Positions 1 to 8,091 of a stretch of DNA of 64,000 nucleotides are shown piece after piece. The notes under the pieces were generated by a model. It was not told where the DNA came from. It was given only the letters and a program-made list of their open reading frames with translations, and searched no databases. Source of the stretch: Vulcanisaeta souniana JCM 11219. Its GTDB lineage: Archaea; Thermoproteota; Thermoprotei; Thermoproteales; Thermocladiaceae. The position numbers and the translations under genes were made by a program. Numbering within the stretch: position 1 is the stretch's first letter; each line of letters starts with the position of its first letter. The stretch covers positions 1-64,000 of the forward strand of contig NZ_AP026830.1 of the NCBI RefSeq assembly GCF_026000775.1, written 5' to 3'.

Positions 1-1194
1 ATGCCAAGGATCTTTAAGAACGAGGCTGCATTAACGCCAGAATACATACCAGGTAAGCTACCGCATAGGGAGGAACAACTAAAGCAGCTCGAGGCATATT
101 TCAGTGGCTTTCTCGAAAACCCAGGCTCCATGTACCCTAAGGTTATATTGATCGGTAGGCCGGGTAGTGGTAAGACCGTGACGAGTAGGAAGTTTGGTAA
201 CCACGCGATGAAGTTGAGTAATATGGTTAGGTATGTACATGTGTCCTGCTTCCTCAATAGAACACTGAGTTCGGTGCTAAAGGACATTGGCGTTCAACTG
301 AATATAGCAATACCGAAGAGGGGTTACTCGACGGAGGAACTGCTTAAGATGCTCCTGGACATGGTTAGGGAGAAGAACATCTACGCCATTGTAGCCCTTG
401 ATGACGTATTCCACTTAGTTAATAACAGTGGCCCTCATGCACTGGGTACGTTAATAAGGCTTGGTGAGGAATACGTAAGTAGAGGCGACAAGTATAGGTT
501 TGGCATAATACTCATAAGCCAGGACCTATCCTTCAGAGATCAACTTGATAGGAGCTCGCAGAGTTCCCTTGGTAATACCGTTATTAGATTTGAGCCGTAC
601 ACCAAGGATCAAATCTTTGAGATACTACTTGTAAGGGCCCAGGAAGCCTTAATAGATGATGCATATGATGAGGAGATCCTGGAAATGATAGCGGATGTCG
701 CCGGTATAGATGAGAAGGTTCTTGATGATCATAGGGGTGATGCTAGATATGCCATTGACATACTATGGAGGGCATCAAAGCTCGCAGAGATAAAGGGCGC
801 AGATAGGATTTTACCCGAGCACGTCAGGGAGGCCATAAAGAATACCCTTAGGGGCATTAGGAGCGATGAATTGAGGATGCTACCGCTTCATGAGAAGATA
901 TTCCTATTAGCCATAGTCAAGAGCCTCATGAAGAACCCAAACTCACCATACATACCATTTGGGATTGCCGAGGATGAGTATAAGATGCTCTGTGAGCAGT
1001 ATAATGAAGAACCCAGGAAACACACACAACTATGGGAGTACCTAAGGGACCTAAATCTGAAGGGATTTGTGGAGACCAGGACGTCGAGCAAGGGCATGAG
1101 AGGTAGGACCACGCTTGTCTCAATACCTTCAGAACCGTTAATGACGCTTGACGAGGAACTAAGAAGGATAATAGAGGGTGAGTTGGGCACGTGA
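1..1194 (+). CDS. cdc6: Orc1/Cdc6 family replication initiator
   Basis: Origin-recognition AAA+ ATPase that binds origin repeats and loads the MCM helicase. The protein (397 aa) has the family's N-terminal lead (YIPGKLPHREEQ, about residues 15-26), Walker A GRPGSGKT at 52-59, Walker B IVALDDV near 130-136, a sensor-2 arginine segment (RYAIDILWRASKLAE) around 246-260, and a C-terminal winged-helix region from about 290. Length is normal for archaeal Orc1/Cdc6. The ATG is the first base of the window, so the promoter lies outside and an upstream extension cannot be excluded, although the N-terminus matches the family start well. Its stop overlaps the next gene by 4 nt (GTGA), so the two are probably co-transcribed. 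Origins often lie beside such genes, but any origin would be upstream of the window. Confidence 0.95.
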   Translation: MPRIFKNEAALTPEYIPGKLPHREEQLKQLEAYFSGFLENPGSMYPKVILIGRPGSGKTVTSRKFGNHAMKLSNMVRYVHVSCFLNRTLSSVLKDIGVQLNIAIPKRGYSTEELLKMLLDMVREKNIYAIVALDDVFHLVNNSGPHALGTLIRLGEEYVSRGDKYRFGIILISQDLSFRDQLDRSSQSSLGNTVIRFEPYTKDQIFEILLVRAQEALIDDAYDEEILEMIADVAGIDEKVLDDHRGDARYAIDILWRASKLAEIKGADRILPEHVREAIKNTLRGIRSDELRMLPLHEKIFLLAIVKSLMKNPNSPYIPFGIAEDEYKMLCEQYNEEPRKHTQLWEYLRDLNLKGFVETRTSSKGMRGRTTLVSIPSEPLMTLDEELRRIIEGELGT

Positions 1195-1472
1195 CCATCG
1201 ACTTCATAGAGGACATATTCTCCTCAAGGGTTAGGATAAGGATACTTAGGACGCTGATTAAGTATAAGGAGGTCAACATAACGAAATTATCAAGGGAGTT
1301 GGGGATTAACCATAAGGTCATTGAGTATCACATAGAGGCCCTCAAAAGGCTGGGTGTTGCTGAGGAGAAGAGGTTTGGTAGGATACGAATAATAAGGCTC
1401 AGTGAGAATGATCCAAGGGTACTAGCAATTGAAAGACTATTCACAGAGCTCGAGGGAAATAATGAAACTTAA
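1191..1472 (+). CDS. Small winged-helix (ArsR-like) DNA-binding protein
   Basis: A 93-residue protein that is almost entirely one winged helix-turn-helix: helices at about 12-25, 30-40 (NITKLSRELG) and the recognition helix NHKVIEYHIEALKRLG, then a basic wing (EEKRFGRIRIIRL). The pattern is that of ArsR/MarR-like archaeal regulators; no metal-binding cysteines are present. It starts with GTG inside the stop of cdc6 (4-nt overlap), which implies translational coupling. It may regulate the initiator operon, but this is inferred only from position. It ends convergently on the CitE-like gene, overlapping it by 4 bp. Confidence 0.85.
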   Translation: MTIDFIEDIFSSRVRIRILRTLIKYKEVNITKLSRELGINHKVIEYHIEALKRLGVAEEKRFGRIRIIRLSENDPRVLAIERLFTELEGNNET

Positions 1473-2293
1473 CCAGATTGCCTAACGAACTCCAGGACCC
1501 TCTTGGCAAGCTTATAATGCACATAATCAACCAATTGACCGTCAAGGTTTATCGCCCCACGGCCATCCCTAACCGCCTTCTCATAAGCCTCAACAATCCT
1601 CCTGGCCCAATTAACCTCCTCCTCACTTGGTGAAAAAACATCGTTAGCCACCAATACCTGACTTGGATGAATAACCTGCTTACCAACAAACCCAAGGGAC
1701 TTAGCCTCCATACAGTCCATCCTGAAACCCTCCAAGTTCTTAATGTCGAAGTATACCCTGTCAATTGGATCAATGCCATAAGCTCTAGCTGCGGAAACAA
1801 CGAAGGTCTTTATTACCTGGTTAGGCTCATAGGCCTTTAATGAACCACCCACAGAAAGTGCAAAGTCAGCAATGCCATATGACACTGCAGTGACGCCCTC
1901 GCTCCTAACTACGTCCTCGATCCTTAATAACCCCTTTGCAGTCTCTATAAGAGGTTCGATTTCCCTACCAGTAGCCTTATACACGAAACCAAGGTCAAAC
2001 TCAGCCTTGGGAATCACAATGCACTTAACGGGGTCTATCCTATATACGGTATCAATATCCGCGTAAAAGAATGGGGTCCTTGGGTCATTAACTCTAACAC
2101 AGAGTTCCTTACCATCCCAATCAAGTTGTGGTAATAATTCCCTTATTAATTTACGGGCAGTTTCCTTCTCGTCAACCGGGACTGCATCTTCAAGGTCAAT
2201 AATCACAGAGTCAGGTCTCAATTCCAGTGCTGCCTTCCTTATCATGCGCTCATTATTACCTGGAACAAATAATTGAGACCTTCTGAGCATCAC
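1469..2293 (-). CDS. HpcH/HpaI aldolase / citrate lyase beta (CitE)-like enzyme
   Basis: TIM-barrel lyase of the CitE/malyl-CoA lyase family, cleaving or forming a C-C bond between an acyl-CoA and a 2-oxoacid. Visible motifs: RRSQLFVPG at the N-terminus, DLEDAVP at 33-39, an arginine strand LCVRVND near 64-70, IPKAE at 94-98, and PLIETAKG near 114-121 carrying the metal-binding glutamate of the family; the C-terminal HPSQ follows the usual KQVIHPSQV. Length (274 aa) is normal. No CitD/CitF partners lie nearby, so a stand-alone malyl- or citramalyl-CoA lyase role is more likely than citrate lyase. The start is GTG at 2293 or ATG at 2290; an AT-rich TATA-like stretch about 30 nt upstream fits a leaderless start. 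Confidence 0.85.
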   Translation of the reverse strand: MMLRRSQLFVPGNNERMIRKAALELRPDSVIIDLEDAVPVDEKETARKLIRELLPQLDWDGKELCVRVNDPRTPFFYADIDTVYRIDPVKCIVIPKAEFDLGFVYKATGREIEPLIETAKGLLRIEDVVRSEGVTAVSYGIADFALSVGGSLKAYEPNQVIKTFVVSAARAYGIDPIDRVYFDIKNLEGFRMDCMEAKSLGFVGKQVIHPSQVLVANDVFSPSEEEVNWARRIVEAYEKAVRDGRGAINLDGQLVDYVHYKLAKRVLEFVRQSG

Positions 2294-2341
2294 AGTGATT
2301 CCAGTTATTTTGACCTTTTAAATTAATTTTCTTGTAAGTAC

Positions 2342-3298
2342 TTAAAATACCAATACGGCCCTACCTAGCACCTTCTGGTTTAATAAGTCATTATAAGCCT
2401 GATTAACATCCCTAAAGCTGTAGGTCTTGTAAATGGGCTTAACCACGCCCTTATGGAGAAGCTCAACAGTCTTAAGAATCTCGCCCCTTGTGTAAGCCGC
2501 TGAACCAATTATCCTATGTTCCCTCATTACAGTGAGTGCAGGCCTTGCGAGCCTAATCTCCTCACCCTCAGTATTGCCAATGAGAATCAACGTACCCTCA
2601 CGCCTCAGTGTCTTGAGGCTCTCATTTATAGTAGCGGCGCCAACGTTCTCAAGCACCACATCAACATCCCTAACCTTCCTAGAGAACTCCCTATCCGTAA
2701 TGGTTTCATCGGAGAACTTAGCAACAAGGTCCGCCTTACCTGGTGATGTTATCGATATTACGTATGCACCAAGACTCTTTAAATATTGGATTGTGTGCAT
2801 GCCGACTCCACCTCCGGCTCCAGTCACCAGGACTCTAGTGCCCGGGCCAACATTGCCAAGCTTGCTGGCATGGATCGCCGTGGCCAATGGGCATACGGCA
2901 GCCGCATATTTAATATAATCACTATCCGGTAGTTCAAATACATTATTCTTCGGTGCAATTACGGCCTCGGCGTATCCACCGGGCCTGTTCTCGCCAAAGA
3001 ACTGAAGGTTTAGGCATAGGTTGTCCTTGCCAGCCCTGCAGTAGGGACACGTACCATCAACAATGGCGCCGAATATACCAACAGCCCTTCCATCAACTTC
3101 TCCATATATTTCATGTCCAAGAATCAGGGGAGGTTTTAGGTTCCTAAACCCACCCTTCCAAATAACCAAGTCGCGCCCGCAAATACCCTCGGCTCTTACC
3201 CTAACAACAACGTCATTAGGACTTGGGTCGCCTATATCAAACTCCTCAATATTGAAGGGCTTATTGAACTCCCTTAAAACCGCGGCTAGTACACGCAT
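2342..3298 (-). CDS. Zinc-type medium-chain dehydrogenase/reductase (alcohol dehydrogenase-like)
   Basis: Medium-chain dehydrogenase fold (318 aa). The N-terminal GroES-like domain carries CGRDL near 40 and GHE at about 61-63, followed by a structural-zinc-like cysteine set (CPYCRAGKDNLC; the family has four, only three are obvious here). The Rossmann domain has the NAD(P) motif GAGGGVG near 162-168. Such proteins reduce or oxidise alcohols, aldehydes or enoyl-CoAs; acryloyl-CoA reductases of Sulfolobales belong to the same broad family. It is shorter than typical 340-350 aa ADHs. The ATG lies about 27-30 nt after a TATA-like CCTTAAAATC (read on the minus strand), implying a leaderless transcript. 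It lies upstream of the CitE-like gene on the same strand with a 48-bp gap. Confidence 0.85.
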   Translation of the reverse strand: MRVLAAVLREFNKPFNIEEFDIGDPSPNDVVVRVRAEGICGRDLVIWKGGFRNLKPPLILGHEIYGEVDGRAVGIFGAIVDGTCPYCRAGKDNLCLNLQFFGENRPGGYAEAVIAPKNNVFELPDSDYIKYAAAVCPLATAIHASKLGNVGPGTRVLVTGAGGGVGMHTIQYLKSLGAYVISITSPGKADLVAKFSDETITDREFSRKVRDVDVVLENVGAATINESLKTLRREGTLILIGNTEGEEIRLARPALTVMREHRIIGSAAYTRGEILKTVELLHKGVVKPIYKTYSFRDVNQAYNDLLNQKVLGRAVLVF

Positions 3299-3421
3299 TA
3301 AAGTCCATCGGTAATAATATGATTTTAAGGTAACTAGTAAATATTTTATTTATCAATAAGCCATTCAATACTGTATTAGGTTTACCATTGCTAATGGGAT
3401 AACAATGCTTAATTTCCCCAG

Positions 3422-4495
3422 GTGTTTTTACCAGGTGTGGATACGTGCGTAGTATTGCCAACAATAAATGAGGCTGAGAATTTGAAGGTTCTCCTGCCTA
3501 GATTGAATGATGTATTGACTGGCTATGATTGGTTCATGGTTGTTGTTGATGATGGTAGTACTGATGGAACGCAGGATATTGTCAATGACTTCGCGGGATC
3601 AACAGGCAGGGTTAAATTAATAGAAAGGGGGACAAGGCTTGGGTTGGGTAGCGCAATAAAAACTGGCATTAGGGCGTGTATGGACATGGGCGCCAAATCC
3701 ATAGTGGTGATGGATGCCGACCTACAGCACCCGCCTGAGGTTGTTCCCAATTTAGTGAAGTCTGTGCTTGGTGGCGTTGATCTGGCAATAGCCAGTAGGT
3801 ATGTTAGGGGCGGTGGGATAATTGGCTGGTCATTAAAGAGATTTATAATCAGTAAGGGGGCTACGTATTTGGCCAGGTTACTAATGCCTTGGACGCGAAG
3901 TATTAAGGACCCAATAAGTGGCTTTTTTGCCGTTAATGCTGATAAGTTGAAAGGCATAATCGACCTACTGAGCGATTCCTCTGGCTATAAATTGATCCTT
4001 GAAATACTGACACTAATGCATAGTAAGTATGGCGATTCGCTTAGGGTTATTGAAGTACCGTATACCTTCAGGAATAGGGTCTACGGTACAAGTAAGCTGG
4101 GTACCAATGAATTGGCTAACTATGCAATGTTGGTACTCAAGCTTAGTAATTATTCCGTGCTTAAATACTTGGTGGCTTTACTTATTGGTTCTTTCGTTGG
4201 GTACTTGGTATTCAATTTCTCGGTAAGTCTCGGTACACTCCTCAGCAATCTACTATCAATAGAATCATCCCTAATTACGGTTATAACAATATACCAACTA
4301 CTAATGTGGGGTAAACCAAGGCCGCAATACTACGCCAGTTATCACTTGGTTAAGTATTTTGCCATACTCATTAAACTACTGCTTTACGCAGTGGCCCTAC
4401 CTGCGTTTGTCGTACTTATTATATCGGGGATCACCCAATTATTAATTACACTTAGGGTGATACCAATTAACCCAGGCATTGTTCACGTGTCATGA
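3422..4495 (+). CDS. Family 2 glycosyltransferase, dolichol-phosphate mannosyltransferase (DPM1)-like, with membrane domain
   Basis: Likely transfers a hexose from a nucleotide sugar to a polyprenyl phosphate at the membrane, supplying lipid-linked sugars for glycoprotein or glycolipid synthesis. The catalytic GT-A domain shows VVLPTINEAENL at the start, VVVDDGSTDGT near 40-50 and VMDADLQHPP near 97-106, then ASRYVRGGG. After about residue 235 several hydrophobic segments follow, like the GtrA-type membrane domain found on some archaeal DPM1 proteins. The start is GTG at 3422, or GTG at 3437 five codons later; both are plausible. It is divergent from the dehydrogenase across 123 bp. Confidence 0.88.
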   Translation: MFLPGVDTCVVLPTINEAENLKVLLPRLNDVLTGYDWFMVVVDDGSTDGTQDIVNDFAGSTGRVKLIERGTRLGLGSAIKTGIRACMDMGAKSIVVMDADLQHPPEVVPNLVKSVLGGVDLAIASRYVRGGGIIGWSLKRFIISKGATYLARLLMPWTRSIKDPISGFFAVNADKLKGIIDLLSDSSGYKLILEILTLMHSKYGDSLRVIEVPYTFRNRVYGTSKLGTNELANYAMLVLKLSNYSVLKYLVALLIGSFVGYLVFNFSVSLGTLLSNLLSIESSLITVITIYQLLMWGKPRPQYYASYHLVKYFAILIKLLLYAVALPAFVVLIISGITQLLITLRVIPINPGIVHVS

Positions 4496-4535
4496 TCACG
4501 AAAAACCTTTATTATCTAGGTTCCCATTACCGTGA

Positions 4536-5588
4536 ATGCTAATACTGCTTACGACAGTCCCAGGCATTGAGGATCTCGTCATTGAGGAGATCAAGGAACG
4601 CTTCGGTAATAGGGTAATTAGCGCGGAGGTATTCGGAAGCTCCAGGGTTACAGGCAAGGTGCTTGTTAATATCAATGACGTAAGTACCAATGACCTAAGG
4701 CAATTAAGGACTGTTGAGCACATTATCCTGGTTCTAGATAGTGGGATCACCAGTAAGGACATCAATGGCCTAAGGAAATGCATTTGGAACCTGAACCTTG
4801 ATGGACTACCTAATTACTACACGCCCAACACAACAATTGGCGTCACGGTGGATAGGACGGGGACCCATGACTACAAGAGCCCAGAGACGGCGGCATTACT
4901 TGGCGAGAGAATTTCAGAATTCCTACTGAGTAAGGGAATTAAGCCCATATTCAATCTTGATAACGCCGATTTAATCCTAAGGCTAATCATTGAACAGGAT
5001 AAGTGCATACTTGGATTGTCAATGACCCGTAGAACGCTTAAGGATAGACCATATAGGGTGTTCAATCACCCAGCATCAATAAACCCAATACTAGCCAACG
5101 CCATGCTAAGAACACTAGGTCCCAATTCACTATCTAGGGTATGCGACGTAACGTGTGGAAGCGGGACAATAGTAATTGAGGGAGCTCTAACGAGGCAGGA
5201 CTTATCCTTCCTTTGCGCCGACATTGATTATAGTTATGTTAACGGCGCGATCATGAATGCCAGGAATGCCGGCGTCGATGCATTAATAGATTTCGTGGTT
5301 ATGGACTCCACGAGACCCGCCCTTAGGGAACATGCATGCCATAATGCAGTGTTTAATCCACCCTTTGGCATTCGTATTGAACCCATGGAGGGAATAGCAA
5401 GCTTTTATGACTCGTTATTTAATTCACTTAATCACATTCTCAGGAATGGGTCCAGCTTTGTTCTGATCACGGTTAGGAAATCAATAGTGAGGAGGTTGGT
5501 TAAGAGGTATGGGTTTAGGTTGATCAACGAGAGGGTTGTTGAGCAGGGTGGTATTTGGAGTTCGATATTTAAGGTTGTTAAGGAATAA
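4536..5588 (+). CDS. THUMP-domain tRNA guanine-N2 methyltransferase (Trm14/TrmG10-like)
   Basis: SAM-dependent RNA methyltransferase (350 aa). The N-terminal part (about 1-165) fits a THUMP RNA-binding module; the methyltransferase part begins with RPYRVFNHPASINPILANAM, has the SAM-binding motif CDVTCGSGT at 203-211 and the catalytic NPPFG at 274-278, the N-P-P-F/Y tetrad of N-methyltransferases. The family methylates guanine N2 in tRNA (position 6 or 10); which position cannot be decided from sequence alone. It begins 40 bp after the glycosyltransferase. Confidence 0.88.
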   Translation: MLILLTTVPGIEDLVIEEIKERFGNRVISAEVFGSSRVTGKVLVNINDVSTNDLRQLRTVEHIILVLDSGITSKDINGLRKCIWNLNLDGLPNYYTPNTTIGVTVDRTGTHDYKSPETAALLGERISEFLLSKGIKPIFNLDNADLILRLIIEQDKCILGLSMTRRTLKDRPYRVFNHPASINPILANAMLRTLGPNSLSRVCDVTCGSGTIVIEGALTRQDLSFLCADIDYSYVNGAIMNARNAGVDALIDFVVMDSTRPALREHACHNAVFNPPFGIRIEPMEGIASFYDSLFNSLNHILRNGSSFVLITVRKSIVRRLVKRYGFRLINERVVEQGGIWSSIFKVVKE

Positions 5589-5616
5589 AGAAGATACTAA
5601 TTTTTAAGGGATAATT

Positions 5617-6390
5617 CTACTGGGCCTTTGGTATAAACGATCTCTGGTCCTCGTTTGGGAACAACCTATCAAGTACCTTTCTAGGCACCTTATACACCCT
5701 GAGAGCCACCTCTTTGATTAACTTATCATGAGGTGCGCACTTGGTTAGGTTAAGCCTTAGGCAGTGGGTGTACTTCATTATCTTCTTCTCCTCTATCTTC
5801 TTGATATTACCCAGGGCAATGTCCTCGGCTACCCTGAAAGCCACGTAAAACCTGACATAACTCATGAACCTAGGGGCGAGGTCGGGAAACACCATGCTTA
5901 ATGCCCTATATACTCCAATGAAGTCCTCCTCAGGGAAGAACCTCATTATGGTCCCGGTGAATACGTACCTCAATAGCCTGAAGCCTCTCTCCTCAATACC
6001 CGGTCCCAACGCTTCATTATCAAGCAATTTCTTGACCTGCTCAGCATCATCATTACTCAACTGGAAATTCCTTCCCTTGAGGAAGTTGTATATTTCGTCG
6101 CATGTTATTTCCACATTAAAAATGCCCTTGAAGGCACTCGCCAACTCGCCGTCTAGTATGCCGAGCCCATACTTACCAACTATGTATATGGTGGCTATTT
6201 CCTTATCGTAAATCCTAACCTTACTTAAGCCCCTGAACGGCTCAACACCCTTCTGCTTATAAACAATGTACACCAACTCCTCAAGCTGATTCCTAGTACT
6301 AACCTCATTCTTCATTATCTTGCTCCATATCTCCGTGGCAGCCTCAATGCGGTTTTTATACAGCTGTCTGGCATCTAAGCCATTACTCAT
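5617..6390 (-). CDS. Conserved crenarchaeal protein of unknown function (possibly DUF2192)
   Basis: A 257-residue soluble protein without signal peptide or membrane segment, rich in charged helices. It resembles, from memory, the crenarchaeal DUF2192 family; I could not verify that. Segments include FRGLSKVRIYDKEIATIYIVGKYGLG (about 54-79) and a C-terminal cysteine-containing stretch (MKYTHCLRLNLTKCAP, two cysteines). No catalytic motif is recognisable. It is convergent with the THUMP methyltransferase and lies 78 bp downstream of L10e on the same strand, so it may be expressed with it. Confidence 0.75.
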   Translation of the reverse strand: MSNGLDARQLYKNRIEAATEIWSKIMKNEVSTRNQLEELVYIVYKQKGVEPFRGLSKVRIYDKEIATIYIVGKYGLGILDGELASAFKGIFNVEITCDEIYNFLKGRNFQLSNDDAEQVKKLLDNEALGPGIEERGFRLLRYVFTGTIMRFFPEEDFIGVYRALSMVFPDLAPRFMSYVRFYVAFRVAEDIALGNIKKIEEKKIMKYTHCLRLNLTKCAPHDKLIKEVALRVYKVPRKVLDRLFPNEDQRSFIPKAQ

Positions 6391-6468
6391 TTAGCAATTC
6401 ACCTATCCCAAGCAATCAAAAATCCAGTGCCTTATAACCCTTGTGCTTCAAGGCGAAATACCTAATAC

Positions 6469-7011
6469 CTAGGCCTCGGCCTTAACCTGTCCCGATTGCT
6501 TTGGGAAGGACACTATGCGTGTTGGTAATGGTAACTTAGCCGCCGCCCTCCTGAGCGCCTCCTTTGCATGGGCCAGGTTCTTACCCTCAACCTCCACATG
6601 CATAATCACAGTACCCGGCTTAAGCACTCTAACAGCCCTACCAGAGGGAACGCCAAAGGACAGTCTCATACCCTGCTGAAGACGATCAGCACCGGCCATA
6701 GCTAACATCTTGTTCTCCCTAATCACGTTAAACGGGTAAACACTTATCTTAAGGTAGAAGTTCGGGTCAGTGACGTACTTAGACAGGTACTTATACGCCA
6801 TCTGCCTAGCCGCCTCAAGGGCATTGGCCCTTATCTGACCAACCTCCTCAGTAACAAGCTCAACCACATGATCAAACCTAGCCCTCTCCCTGGGCTTCGT
6901 ATTACCAAGCTCAAACCTAGGTATTTGAACATAGGGAGCACCGGCAATATACTCAGTCCTAGTATATGGTCTCTTCAACCTCCTATAACAACGCGCAGGT
7001 CTAAGTGGCAT
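6469..7011 (-). CDS. rpl10e: Large-subunit ribosomal protein L10e (uL16)
   Basis: Component of the 50S subunit near the central protuberance and A-site tRNA elbow, archaeal/eukaryotic counterpart of bacterial L16. The 180 aa match the family along the whole length: MPLRPARCYR start, YTRTEYIAGAPYVQIPRFELG, the conserved loop MAGADRLQQGMRLSFG (about 110-125) and VLKPGTVIMHVEV. Start ATG at 7011. It is a single gene between two unknown or regulatory genes; a small winged-helix gene lies 43 bp upstream on the same strand. Confidence 0.97.
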   Translation of the reverse strand: MPLRPARCYRRLKRPYTRTEYIAGAPYVQIPRFELGNTKPRERARFDHVVELVTEEVGQIRANALEAARQMAYKYLSKYVTDPNFYLKISVYPFNVIRENKMLAMAGADRLQQGMRLSFGVPSGRAVRVLKPGTVIMHVEVEGKNLAHAKEALRRAAAKLPLPTRIVSFPKQSGQVKAEA

Positions 7012-7054
7012 TAAGGCACTGATGAACTCTATGGGTATTTAAACACTACGCCCA

Positions 7055-7333
7055 TTAAATCCTACTAATCCTCAACGAACCAACATACCTCTTAATCCAC
7101 AGGACCAATTCCTCATACGTCCTCTCATCATCCCTCGTAAGCCTAACGATACCATCACCGTCAATGAGAACCAGGTTCCTCTCAATCATCCAATTAAGGT
7201 ACCTCTCCAACTTGTCATACGATAATCCACAGACCGTGGCTAACCTAGTCCTCTTCATAGGCCCATTACTAACCAAGGCCTCAATAATGCGTGCCAATAC
7301 GTACAGACCAGGCCTGGATTCCCTGGAGCTCAT
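7055..7333 (-). CDS. Small winged-helix transcriptional regulator
   Basis: A 92-residue protein made of a predicted winged helix: helix LARIIEALVSNG, then MKRTRLATVCGLSYDKLERYLNWMIERNL as the helix-turn-helix with recognition helix, and a wing VLIDGDGIVRLTRDD. The pattern is close to the DUF-type archaeal regulators with one wHTH and a short C-terminal helix. Target unknown. It lies directly upstream of L10e on the same strand, so co-transcription is possible. Confidence 0.75.
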   Translation of the reverse strand: MSSRESRPGLYVLARIIEALVSNGPMKRTRLATVCGLSYDKLERYLNWMIERNLVLIDGDGIVRLTRDDERTYEELVLWIKRYVGSLRISRI

Positions 7334-7560
7334 GGTAGAGCCACCTGAGCTTAATAATTAAGCCACCGAGAGACCACGGTTTCTTAACATCATTGACCAA
7401 GCCATCCCACTCAAGGGCTAATGTAATGGTGATAGTAATGACCACAGCAATGATCGTGAAAACCACATAGGTGCTTCCGCATAACCAAGGAATACGGTAA
7501 TCCAGGACGTAATAAATAACGCGATTGTGAGAAGGAGTATGGCAAGAGCCAGTAGTTCAT
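7281..7560 (-). pseudogene. Possible decayed two-helix membrane protein gene
   Basis: Between NAC and the winged-helix gene two hydrophobic segments can be read in different frames of the minus strand. One frame gives ELLALAILLLTIALFITSW (about 7556-7500) without a start codon; the next frame gives VVFTIIAVVITITITLALEW (about 7470-7405) and runs on over the start of the winged-helix gene. A single-base shift near 7475 would join them into a two-span protein. It may be a broken gene, or chance hydrophobicity in AT-rich spacer. Confidence 0.25.
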
Positions 7561-8003
7561 TACTTGGTGTCTCTTTGTGATTGTACCCTGATTATTGCCT
7601 CTGCAATATCACCGTTTGTCTCCTTCAAAGCCTTAATGGCCTCTTCTCTTGTGCACCCAGTTTCTTCCATAACGAGTTTAATATCGTCCTCGCTAGGTTC
7701 GTATTGTTGTGGTGTCTTAGCCACCGTGGGTTGCTGCGTTTGTTGCATTATTAATGACGACCTCTGTTGTGGTGTTGTGGATTGTGGCTTTACCACCTTA
7801 GTCTCCGCATCAACCGCCTGTACCTGGTATATGGATAACCCCTGCATTTTCATTCTAGCCACCACGGGCTTATTGATCTCTATTGTGGAACCATCACCCA
7901 GGTAAATAACCACCTTGGTAACATTACTAACCTCCTCAAGGTTCAGATCCTGAATGCCCAATCGCTTAAGCAATCTCTTTACCTCCCTTGAGTTTAACCC
8001 CAC
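7560..8003 (-). CDS. nac: Nascent polypeptide-associated complex protein (NAC alpha type)
   Basis: Ribosome-associated chaperone that shields emerging polypeptides. The 147 aa contain an N-terminal basic helix (REVKRLLKRLGI), the NAC beta-barrel domain (about 20-75, including INKPVVARMKMQG and YQVQAVD), a low-complexity Q/T/P linker and a C-terminal UBA domain (EDDIKLVMEETGCTREEAIK, then LKETNGDIAEAII). This is the normal archaeal NAC architecture. The start is GTG at 8003, which gives the family N-terminus MGLNSREV. Confidence 0.93.
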   Translation of the reverse strand: MGLNSREVKRLLKRLGIQDLNLEEVSNVTKVVIYLGDGSTIEINKPVVARMKMQGLSIYQVQAVDAETKVVKPQSTTPQQRSSLIMQQTQQPTVAKTPQQYEPSEDDIKLVMEETGCTREEAIKALKETNGDIAEAIIRVQSQRDTK

Positions 8004-8091
8004 GTATTATGCAACACGTAGCATTATTTAAAACAATTTCTTCCCTGCATAAGGAGAAGCGAATTTAACTTTCCATGGTACTCTACTTTCA

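Noticed and set aside
1-1194. Replication origin beside cdc6
   Set aside because: No ORB-like repeats were recognised in the spacer regions seen, and the upstream flank is outside the window.
1940-1956. Sequence resembling a tRNA T-arm (GGTTCGATTTCC)
   Set aside because: It lies within the CitE-like coding sequence and no acceptor or anticodon stem can be formed around it.
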